A DNA stretch of 64,000 nucleotides, from NCBI GenBank assembly GCA_020634395.1, contig JACKBU010000014.1:1-64000 (forward strand), given 5' to 3'. Numbering within the stretch: position 1 is the first letter of the stretch; each line of letters opens with the position of its first letter. Positions 10,243 through 17,738 of the stretch are shown piece after piece. Both the position numbers and the translations under genes were made by a program. This DNA is from Ardenticatenaceae bacterium (GTDB taxonomy: Bacteria > Chloroflexota > Anaerolineae > Promineifilales > Promineifilaceae). The notes below the pieces were generated by a model that saw nothing but the letters and a program-made list of their open reading frames with translations, was not told where the DNA came from and did not search any database.

Positions 10243-11154
10243 ATGGAAGACCGTAAACGTTTGACCCGCTTTGCCTGGTTGTCGATTGGCACGGCCGTTT
10301 TAACCATTTCGTTAAAGGTGGTGGCCTATTTTCTCACCGGCTCGGTCGGGTTGTTATCCGACGCGCTGGAGTCGGGGGTGAATCTGGTGGCGGCGCTTCT
10401 GGCGCTGGCTGCCCTGACCATTGCCGCCCAGCCGCCGGATGAGCAGCACGCCTACGGGCACGCCAAGGCAGAATACTTTTCCAGCGGCGCAGAGGGCACG
10501 ATGATTTTATTCGCGGCCGTGATGATTGCCGCAACGGCCATCCCTCGCTTACTCAATCCCCAGCCCCTGGAACAGGTCGGCGTGGGTCTGATCGTGTCCA
10601 TTATCGCGGCGGTCTTGAACCTGGCGACGGCCACGGTGCTGACCCGCGCCGGCAAGCAGTATAACTCCATCACCCTCACAGCCGACGCCCACCACCTCCT
10701 GTCCGACGTATGGACTTCTGCGGGTGTGGTCGTTGGGGTGGCGGCCGTGGCGCTCACCGGCTGGAATATTCTAGACCCGCTGATTGCTCTGGCCGTGGCG
10801 GCCCAAATTTTGTATGCCGGGGTCAAGCTGGTGCGTAAGTCGGCGGCGGGGTTGATGGATACGGCTTTGCCGGCGGAGGAAATAGCGCTGCTAACGGCCG
10901 TGTTGGACAACTACCGCCAGCAGGAATCCATCGAGTATCACGCCCTGCGTACGCGCCAATCGGCCTCGCAGCGCTTTTTGTCGGTTCACATCCAGGTCCC
11001 CGGCGATTGGACGGTGCAGCACGGCCACACCCTGCTAGAAAACATCGAGCGGGATTTGCGGCAGGCGCTACGGCCGTTGTCCATCATCACCCACCTGGAA
11101 CCCATTGAAGATCCGGCTTCCTGGCAAGACATCGTGTTGAATCGGGAAGAGTGA
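10243..11154 (+). CDS. Cation diffusion facilitator family metal transporter
   Basis: A 303-residue CDF protein: six membrane helices, then a cytoplasmic ferredoxin-like domain (from about residue 210: ALPAEEIALLTAVL to SIITHLEP). Helix 5 has the HHLLSD metal motif (HxxxD). Helix 2 reads SDALESGVN, so the usual metal positions hold Glu and Asn instead of His/Asp and Asp, which may change metal preference. Members export Zn, Fe, Co, Cd or Mn in exchange for protons. It follows the threonine dehydrogenase-like gene by 32 bases with AAAGGAAACT before ATG. Confidence 0.9.
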   Translation: MEDRKRLTRFAWLSIGTAVLTISLKVVAYFLTGSVGLLSDALESGVNLVAALLALAALTIAAQPPDEQHAYGHAKAEYFSSGAEGTMILFAAVMIAATAIPRLLNPQPLEQVGVGLIVSIIAAVLNLATATVLTRAGKQYNSITLTADAHHLLSDVWTSAGVVVGVAAVALTGWNILDPLIALAVAAQILYAGVKLVRKSAAGLMDTALPAEEIALLTAVLDNYRQQESIEYHALRTRQSASQRFLSVHIQVPGDWTVQHGHTLLENIERDLRQALRPLSIITHLEPIEDPASWQDIVLNREE

Positions 11155-11190
11155 AGGGGGTTGGTTTCTAAGAAACCGGCAACTAAACCA

Positions 11191-14100
11191 CTAGCTGCCG
11201 TTCGGCGGTTTGGCAAAAGTGTAGGTGAACAGGCCGGCGACACCGCCCAGAATGGTGGTAATGAGCCCCGCCCAGACGCCAAAGCTGGCTAAAACGGCCG
11301 TGCCCGGCAGCCCCAGGGCATAATAAATATAAATTAGCAAAGCGCCGGCCAGCCCCCACAAAATCCAGCCCACCTGCCAGGTCAGGTTCACCTGGTAGCG
11401 CAGGCCGAGCGTATAGCCCAGGATGCCCACGACGGTTAGCCCGCAGAGCACGGTAAACAGCATGGTGAATTCCGAGAGGGCGATGCTGAGGATAGGTTCC
11501 TCGGGCGGCTCCAGGGGAGCCACGGCCGTAGCCGTGATCGTCGGCGCAGGAGTATGGGTCGGCATTGGCGTGTCCGTGGGAGTCGGCGTAACGGTTGGCG
11601 TGTCGGTGGGGGCCGGGGTGGGGGTAATCACGGCCACCTGTGCTGCCCCTTCGATGAGAATGTCTACCTCTTCGGAGGTCTGGGCGTCGCTGGAAACGGC
11701 CGTGATACGGAACTTGCCCGGTCCCGTGCTGGCCTGCAAGACGTAGTCCAACTGCGCCATGCCGTTTGTCGTGGGCACCTCGGCGATGATGTTGAGCGTG
11801 CCCTGAATCCGATCACGCTGAATAAACTGCACCATCGTGCCATCCGGCACCGGGTGACCATTCCGATCCCGAATAATCCCCGTTTGCAAACGCAGCGTGT
11901 CGCCCACCGATGTCTCCAAAGGCGCTTCGCTGGAGGGCGATTGGGCGCTGCCGCTGTCATCTATCACATACAGTTCAATCACCTGTTCCGGGTCCGGCTC
12001 CGTCTGTCTGGCGACACTGTAGCTGATGCCCTCAATGTCTACCGGCGAACGGCCGCTGAGCGGCAGCTCCAAAAACAAAGCGCGCGCCGAGGCGTCGATG
12101 AAAGCATCGATCTTGCTGTAAACCCCATAGTAGGCTGTCAGTTTGCTAATTTCGGTGCTGTCCAGGTAGTAGGGAGCGTTGTAGGCAAAAGCGATGACCT
12201 GCCGGTTGCGCAGCAGGTTCGGACGCTGGGCCAAAAAATCCTGAACTGCCTGAATGTCGGTATCGTCGAGCATGGCGAAGACGATCCAATCTACGCCGGC
12301 GTTAAAGGTTTCCTGTACCAGGAAGGCAGGCGGGATTGTGGGCGTTGGCTCTGGTGTACCCGTCGGCACGCGCACCGGCGCGTCTAACTCTGGCGTGTCG
12401 GTGACTTCAGGGGTGGGTTGGGGCGTGGCCGTGGGAATAACGATCGGCTCAGGACCGGCGTCCACAAACGCCTGCAAATCGGCGAAGGTGAAGCTGGTAA
12501 TCTGCTCCGGCTGCACCTGCCCGCTGGCTTCCGGACCGTACAAGGTGAGAATATGTTGGGCCAGCGCATCCTCGCCGATATAGGGCTGGGGCGGGCAGGT
12601 GGTGCACTGCTGCGCTTCCCGCAAATCGGTAAAAATGAGGATACGGTCGCCGGGGCCGGGGGGCCGGGCCAGGCGTTCGGCCAGTTCTTCCGGGCTGGGG
12701 GAGATGAGGGTGATAGCCGACTGAGCCATGTCGAAAACGGCCGTGTCTCCTTGTCCCAATTCCTCTCCCAGATTCTGTGACTCTACCAGCACGTTCTCCG
12801 GCGAAAAGTCGCCGCCATACAGCCGCAGCTTGGCTTCCAAAATTCGCAGCACGGCTTCATCCAGGCGCTGCCGGAAAGTGGGGTCGGTAACATACAATTC
12901 TTGGAACCAGAGCACGGTGTTCTGCATGTTTTCCAACTGCACACTGTACGGCGCATCCCCCAGGGCAAAGTCGGACAGCATCAGCAGGTCGTTGCCAGCT
13001 AAAAAGGCATCTTTAGCCACCCGGCGGTGGGGAAATTCCTGTTCTGTATCGTCGTAATAGCGTTCGATGGAGCGGACGCCCAGTGAATCGGAGACGATCA
13101 ACCCGCCGTTCTGGTACCAGGGGGCGAAGGAGGGCAGCCCCATCAACGTGGCCAGCGCCTGCCGGTCGAAGCTGACCGGAGCGGTGGTAGCGCGAATGTT
13201 ACCCTGGAAGCCCTGGTAGCGGATGTGGGTGGAAAGCAGACCGTCAATGACGCCGGCTCTTTCGTCGTCGGTTTGTTGCGTCACCGCCATAAAAGGCACA
13301 AGTTCTGTTTGCAAAAGCTGATCCAGCGATTTGCGGATGGTGGGGATTTCCTGGTCGGTGGGGCGGTCGCTGCTGCCATTGCCGGGAAAATGTTTGGCGA
13401 TGACGGCCAGACGGCCGTCGCTACCCTGATGCAGTCCGGCTACGTAAGCCTCGCCCATCAGCCCAACCCAGTACGGATCGCCGCCAAAGGAGCGCGCGCC
13501 GACGGCGCTGTCTCCGGCCATGACCGGGTCTTCCAATACGTCCAGCGATGGTCCCAGGAGCATATTTACACCGAGGGCGCTGAGTTCCCGGCCTACAATC
13601 TTGCCAATGACTTTGGCGTTGTCGGGCTGCCAGGTGGCGCCGACAGCCATGTTGTTGGGCACGGCCGTCAGGCCGTTGAAAATCTGGTCGTAGACGGGGC
13701 CGTCTCCTTCCTGGCTGATGGCGATGAAGAGCGGCACGGTCGTGTTGCGGGGCACAGGAGTGGGGCTGGGCACGGCCGTAGGCGTCGGCTCGTTTTCATT
13801 GATGGGGGTGGCGGCCAATTCCGGTTCCGTCGGCTCGACGGCCGTGGAAAAACCCAGCAGCGTCAGCCGCTGTAAATCGTCGGCCAGGGCTGCCACCTGG
13901 GCCGGGGCATTGTCAGGATCATCAAAGCCGGTGATGTTGTCATTGCCGGCCAGCAGCAGAACACCGCCGATGTGGTTGTTCAGAATGAGATCGGCAATAT
14001 CGCTGCTGCGGGGGGCGCTGTCACCCTCAAAGGTGACCAGGAAAACCTGCCCCACCCGTTCCGGTACGCTCATCCCCTCAAAAATGGCCTGGGCTTGCTG

Positions 14101-14211
14101 CGTAATGGTGGGTGCTTCGTCCTGAGCCAGAACGGCCGTTTGTTTTCCCCCTGGCAGCACAAGACAAACTAAAAGGGCGACAAGCAATCCAATGCGCCAG
14201 AAACGTCTCAT
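11191..14211 (-). CDS. Secreted, membrane-anchored GH3-like (beta-N-acetylhexosaminidase family) protein
   Basis: A 1006-residue protein with a signal peptide (LLVALLVCLVLPGG), a GH3 N-terminal barrel (about residues 40-450), an internal Pro/Thr linker near 610-640, a second alpha/beta region, a beta-sandwich region (about 790-900), a TPTVTPTPTDTPMPT linker, and three hydrophobic C-terminal helices. The barrel has KHFPG (canonical) and IVSDSLGVRSI, the place of the catalytic Asp nucleophile. The NagZ acid/base motif (DSH region after KHFPGHG) is not conserved: KHFPGNG is followed by SSDRPTDQEIPTI without histidine. It may use another acid/base or be a non-catalytic binding protein. It is convergent with the CDF gene. 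Confidence 0.85.
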   Translation of the reverse strand: MRRFWRIGLLVALLVCLVLPGGKQTAVLAQDEAPTITQQAQAIFEGMSVPERVGQVFLVTFEGDSAPRSSDIADLILNNHIGGVLLLAGNDNITGFDDPDNAPAQVAALADDLQRLTLLGFSTAVEPTEPELAATPINENEPTPTAVPSPTPVPRNTTVPLFIAISQEGDGPVYDQIFNGLTAVPNNMAVGATWQPDNAKVIGKIVGRELSALGVNMLLGPSLDVLEDPVMAGDSAVGARSFGGDPYWVGLMGEAYVAGLHQGSDGRLAVIAKHFPGNGSSDRPTDQEIPTIRKSLDQLLQTELVPFMAVTQQTDDERAGVIDGLLSTHIRYQGFQGNIRATTAPVSFDRQALATLMGLPSFAPWYQNGGLIVSDSLGVRSIERYYDDTEQEFPHRRVAKDAFLAGNDLLMLSDFALGDAPYSVQLENMQNTVLWFQELYVTDPTFRQRLDEAVLRILEAKLRLYGGDFSPENVLVESQNLGEELGQGDTAVFDMAQSAITLISPSPEELAERLARPPGPGDRILIFTDLREAQQCTTCPPQPYIGEDALAQHILTLYGPEASGQVQPEQITSFTFADLQAFVDAGPEPIVIPTATPQPTPEVTDTPELDAPVRVPTGTPEPTPTIPPAFLVQETFNAGVDWIVFAMLDDTDIQAVQDFLAQRPNLLRNRQVIAFAYNAPYYLDSTEISKLTAYYGVYSKIDAFIDASARALFLELPLSGRSPVDIEGISYSVARQTEPDPEQVIELYVIDDSGSAQSPSSEAPLETSVGDTLRLQTGIIRDRNGHPVPDGTMVQFIQRDRIQGTLNIIAEVPTTNGMAQLDYVLQASTGPGKFRITAVSSDAQTSEEVDILIEGAAQVAVITPTPAPTDTPTVTPTPTDTPMPTHTPAPTITATAVAPLEPPEEPILSIALSEFTMLFTVLCGLTVVGILGYTLGLRYQVNLTWQVGWILWGLAGALLIYIYYALGLPGTAVLASFGVWAGLITTILGGVAGLFTYTFAKPPNGS

Positions 14212-14413
14212 GGTGAAGGGTATCTTTTACGGGAAATAATCCCCGCCAAACTTCGTGTTGACCTGAAAATTATCTAACACAAGTTCCCCGTCTCAGGACA
14301 GGATGTTGGTCAGAAAGCCATACACGGACCAGCAGACAGACTTCCGGTCGAGGCAAAGCGGCGTTTTTACCCCGGGCGCCTGTCGTTCAAGGTTAAGGCA
14401 ATTATAGCGTAGA

Positions 14414-14441
14414 TTGCCCCACAGAACACCTGTGTTACAAT
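14414..14441 (+). promoter_or_regulatory. Promoter of the S41 protease pair with an inverted repeat in its spacer
   Basis: TTGCCC (14414-14419), 16-base spacer, TACAAT (14436-14441). The spacer holds CACAG-AACAC-CTGTG (14420-14434), placed where a bound repressor would block polymerase. In the 322-base gap 14212-14533 the part before this promoter shows no gene or clear structure. Confidence 0.6.
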
Positions 14442-14489
14442 CCTCCAACTGTTTTTAACACGAAAACTTAATCAGGAATACAGGCTAAC

Positions 14490-14528
14490 CTGCCCGAAAC
14501 TGGACATGAATTATCGGGCAGTTTTTTT
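14490..14528 (+). terminator. Intrinsic terminator just before the first S41 protease start codon
   Basis: CTGCCCGA pairs with TCGGGCAG around a 16-base loop and is followed by seven T. Only five bases separate the T run from the ATG at 14534, and there is no Shine-Dalgarno in between. With the promoter at 14414 this makes a leader of about 85 nt that ends in a terminator, as in an attenuator. Confidence 0.7.
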
Positions 14529-14533
14529 GCATT

Positions 14534-15733
14534 ATGTCAGAGAAAACGCGCAATATTTTAGCCATCGCCATGTTGTTGATGCTGGCCGGCAGCGCCTTCG
14601 TCGCCGGTTATTTCACCAACGATTTTATCGAGCTGCAGACCGGCGGCACGCTGGTGCGCCAGCGTCAAGAGTTTGATGTGTTTTGGGAAGCCTGGGATCG
14701 TATTCAGGATAGTTTTATTGGCGATTTGCCCTCGGCGCAGGCTCTGACCTATGGGGCGATTCGCGGCTCGATGGCCGATCTCAACGACCCGTACACCGTG
14801 TTCATTGAACCGGTAGCCCGGGCCGAGGAGCGGCAGTCGCTGCAAGGCACGTTTGGCGGCATTGGCGCGCTGCTGACTCGCCCAGAAGAGGGTGGCCCGA
14901 TTGTCCTGGAACCCATCCCCGGAAATCCGGCCGAGAAGGCGGGGGTGCGCCTGGGGGATGTGCTGGTGGCCGTAGATGGGGTGGAAATTACGGCGGATAC
15001 TTCGGTAACGGCCGTGCGCGACATGGTGCGCGGCGAAAAAGGTACGGTCGTTGTGCTGACCGTCATCCACGAAGGTGAAACCGAGTCCGTTGACCTGGAA
15101 GTCGTCCGCGATGACATCCTGGATCCTTCCGTAAGTTACCGGCTGATGGGTGACGACAACACCATCGGCTACATTCGCCTGGCCCGGTTTAGCGGCGAAA
15201 GCAGCAAAGAAGTGGCCGACGCCATCACCGACTTACAAGACCAGGGCGCCCAGTCATTGATTTTGGATTTGCGCAATAACGGCGGCGGCCTGCTCAACGC
15301 GGCCGTGGAAGTGGCCGATCATTTCCTGACGGACGGGCCGATTTTGTATCAGGTGAGCAAAGATGAAGGCGAACGGGAGTATAAGGCTACCAGCGAAACG
15401 CTGGCCCCGGATATGTCCCTGGTGGTACTGATCAACGGCGGGACGGCCAGCGCCTCGGAAATTGTGGCCGGGGCGCTGCAAGATCGTGACCGGGCCACGT
15501 TGATTGGCGACCACCAGTCTTACGGCAAGGGGTCCGTGCAGTTGGTCTATGATTTGAGCGATGGCTCGTCGGTGCACGTGACGTCGGCGCGTTGGTTTAC
15601 GCCGGATCGCCACCAGATCGACCAGCAGGGCTTGCAGCCCGACATTGTGGTAGAAGTGACCCAGGCCGCTGTGGAAAACGGCCGTGACGAAGTCTTGAAC
15701 CGCGCCGTCGATTTTTTACAAAATGAGAGATAG
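14534..15733 (+). CDS. S41 family C-terminal processing peptidase, membrane anchored
   Basis: A 399-residue protease: N-terminal membrane helix (ILAIAMLLMLAGSAFVAGYF), a PDZ domain (about 100-190, GGIGALLTR to EKAGVRLGDVLVAVDG), and the S41 catalytic core with SASEIVAGAL (Ser) and YGKGSVQLV (Lys), the Ser-Lys dyad of CtpA/Prc enzymes. These trim or degrade periplasmic or exported proteins. The core is intact. A paralogue follows two bases later, so the two form an operon. The start has a terminator hairpin directly upstream and no Shine-Dalgarno; a downstream in-frame start would cut into the membrane helix. Confidence 0.92.
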   Translation: MSEKTRNILAIAMLLMLAGSAFVAGYFTNDFIELQTGGTLVRQRQEFDVFWEAWDRIQDSFIGDLPSAQALTYGAIRGSMADLNDPYTVFIEPVARAEERQSLQGTFGGIGALLTRPEEGGPIVLEPIPGNPAEKAGVRLGDVLVAVDGVEITADTSVTAVRDMVRGEKGTVVVLTVIHEGETESVDLEVVRDDILDPSVSYRLMGDDNTIGYIRLARFSGESSKEVADAITDLQDQGAQSLILDLRNNGGGLLNAAVEVADHFLTDGPILYQVSKDEGEREYKATSETLAPDMSLVVLINGGTASASEIVAGALQDRDRATLIGDHQSYGKGSVQLVYDLSDGSSVHVTSARWFTPDRHQIDQQGLQPDIVVEVTQAAVENGRDEVLNRAVDFLQNER

Positions 15734-15735
15734 TA

Positions 15736-17130
15736 ATGAATGAACCGACAAAGTCCTCTCCGGTAAAGTGGATTGTTTTGATTTTGGGTGCACTGGCCCT
15801 GATATGCCTGGTGGCTACAGTGGGTGCGGCCAGCTTCTATTTTGGCCGCGCCAGCGCCAGCAGCGAGCTGGCTGCAGACGGTATGGTAGAAACGGTAGTG
15901 GAAACCGTTGAAGTGACCCGGCAGGTGGAAGTTACGGTGGTGCAAACGGCCGTGCCGCCGCCCACCCCGACAGCCATCCAGCTAGAGGTAACCATCGAAC
16001 AGCCGCCCGAACCCACACCGCAGCCCGACGCGACGCCAGCGGAAACGGCCGTGCCCCTCGAAAACGTCGACAACCTGGATCTGGACCTCTTTTACGAGGT
16101 CTGGAACATCATCCAGCAGCAGTATGACGGCCAACTGCCACCCAAAGAGGATTTGTTATACGCCATCGTCGGCAGTTCCGTGGAGACGCTGGATGACCCT
16201 TACACGCGCTTTGTAGAGCCGGACGTGGCCGCTCGCTTCCGCGAAGACATGGGCGGTTCAGTAGAAGGCATCGGCGCGTTTGTGCGCGAGACGGAAGACG
16301 GCTTTGTCGAGATCGTGCGCCCTATCGATGGGCAGCCGGCGGACCTGGTAGGTTTGCAGGCCGGTGACCTGATCATCGGCGTGGACGGCGAATCGGTGGT
16401 CGGACAAACCATCGACGAGGTGCTGTTGAAGGTGCGTGGCCCACAAGGGAGCGTGGTGACACTGACTGTTTTGCGCGACGGTGAGGAGGAATTGGACTTT
16501 ACCGTTACGCGTACGCGCTTCGAGATTCCGATCATCGAAAGCCAGATGGTCACCGACGACATCGGCTACGTGCACCTGACGGAGTTTAACGCCAACGCCG
16601 AGGAGAAAACGCTGGAAGCGATTCAAGACCTGTTGGGACAGGGTGCGCAAAGCCTCATTTTTGATTTGCGGGATAACCCCGGCGGCTTCCTGGATCAGTC
16701 CATTGGCGTGGCCGATTTGTTCCTGGCCGATGGCGTGGTCTTGTTCGAGCGTAACAACCAGGGGCTGGAAGAGACCTTTACGGCCGAAGCGGGCGACGAG
16801 GCAGAGGACATTCCGATTGTGGTGTTGATTAACGCGGCCAGCGCCAGCGCGTCGGAGATTGTGGCGGGCGCTTTGCGGGATAACGGCCGTGCCGCTCTCA
16901 TCGGCGAAACCACCTTTGGCAAAGGGTCGGTGCAGCAGCTCCACACCCTATCCGATGGCTCCGAACTGCGGGTAACTATTGCCCGCTGGTATACCCCGGC
17001 CAACGTCTCCATCAGCGACGCCGGCATTACCCCGGACATCGAAGTTGTCTCCCCGGATGATTTCACCCTGGGCGGCGAAGGCGATACGCAGCTGCAGCGG
17101 GCCATCGAGTATTTGCAGAACGGGCAGTGA
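15736..17130 (+). CDS. Second S41 family C-terminal processing peptidase
   Basis: A 464-residue paralogue of the preceding protease. It adds an extracytoplasmic Val/Glu-rich coil (VETVVETVEVTRQVEV) and a Pro/Thr linker (about residues 70-110) between the N-terminal membrane helix and the PDZ domain. Catalytic motifs SASEIVAGAL and FGKGSVQQL are present, so it should be active. ATG lies two bases after the upstream stop codon, indicating translational coupling. The pair may act on different substrates or as a heteromer. Confidence 0.92.
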   Translation: MNEPTKSSPVKWIVLILGALALICLVATVGAASFYFGRASASSELAADGMVETVVETVEVTRQVEVTVVQTAVPPPTPTAIQLEVTIEQPPEPTPQPDATPAETAVPLENVDNLDLDLFYEVWNIIQQQYDGQLPPKEDLLYAIVGSSVETLDDPYTRFVEPDVAARFREDMGGSVEGIGAFVRETEDGFVEIVRPIDGQPADLVGLQAGDLIIGVDGESVVGQTIDEVLLKVRGPQGSVVTLTVLRDGEEELDFTVTRTRFEIPIIESQMVTDDIGYVHLTEFNANAEEKTLEAIQDLLGQGAQSLIFDLRDNPGGFLDQSIGVADLFLADGVVLFERNNQGLEETFTAEAGDEAEDIPIVVLINAASASASEIVAGALRDNGRAALIGETTFGKGSVQQLHTLSDGSELRVTIARWYTPANVSISDAGITPDIEVVSPDDFTLGGEGDTQLQRAIEYLQNGQ

Positions 17131-17248
17131 GGGATGGTGTGCAGGTGTAAAGGTTCTCAGGTATTCCGGTACTTGAACACCTGCACACTTGAACACTTAA
17201 ACACCTGAACACCAGATCACTTAAACACTTAAGCAAACGTGTAAAACC

Positions 17249-17719
17249 ATGACGAAGACACAAGGCGGCATCAAAGTTATTGCCAAAAACAAGCGGGCGA
17301 CCTTCGATTTTCAGCTTCTGGAGAAGTTTGAAGCAGGCATCTCGCTGAAAGGCACCGAAATCAAATCCATCCGCGACCATCAGGTGAACTTGCAGCGCAG
17401 TTACGTGCAGGCGCGCCGGGGGGAGTTGTGGCTGGTGGACATGCACATTGCGCCCTACGTGCACGGCTCCTACGAGAACCATGATCCGGTACGGCCGCGC
17501 AAGCTGCTGCTGCACCGGCGCGAGATCAACAAGATCATGGACCAACTGGCGCAGAAAAGCCTGACGGTTGTGCCGACGCGGCTGTACCTGAAAGACGGCC
17601 GTGCCAAAGTAGAAATCGCTCTGGCCCGCGGCAAACAAAAACACGACAAACGCCAGGACATCGCCAGGCGCGACGACGAGCGGCGTGTAGAGCGGGCATT
17701 ACGAGAAAAGTATCGGTAG
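17249..17719 (+). CDS. smpB: SsrA-binding protein SmpB
   Basis: A 156-residue protein of normal SmpB length. It shows the family core KNKRATFDFQLLEKFEAGI, LKGTEIKSIRDHQVNL, the YVQARRGELWLVDMHI strand, and KIALARGKQKHDKR-type basic tail ending in Arg-rich REKYR. It binds tmRNA and delivers it to stalled ribosomes. The tmRNA gene was not found in this window. The 118 bases before it contain several related TGAACACCTG/ACACTTAAACACC repeats; the Shine-Dalgarno is weak. Confidence 0.96.
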   Translation: MTKTQGGIKVIAKNKRATFDFQLLEKFEAGISLKGTEIKSIRDHQVNLQRSYVQARRGELWLVDMHIAPYVHGSYENHDPVRPRKLLLHRREINKIMDQLAQKSLTVVPTRLYLKDGRAKVEIALARGKQKHDKRQDIARRDDERRVERALREKYR

Positions 17720-17738
17720 GGGAAACGGCCGTTTCCCC
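17719..17738. terminator. Perfect 20-bp palindrome filling the junction of two convergent genes
   Basis: Arms GGGGAAACGG and CCGTTTCCCC are centred on the ACGGCCGT octamer. The palindrome overlaps by one base the stop codon of smpB on the left and that of the cytochrome c-domain gene on the right, so it is exactly the intergenic space. It could act as a bidirectional terminator, though a T run is missing. Confidence 0.6.
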
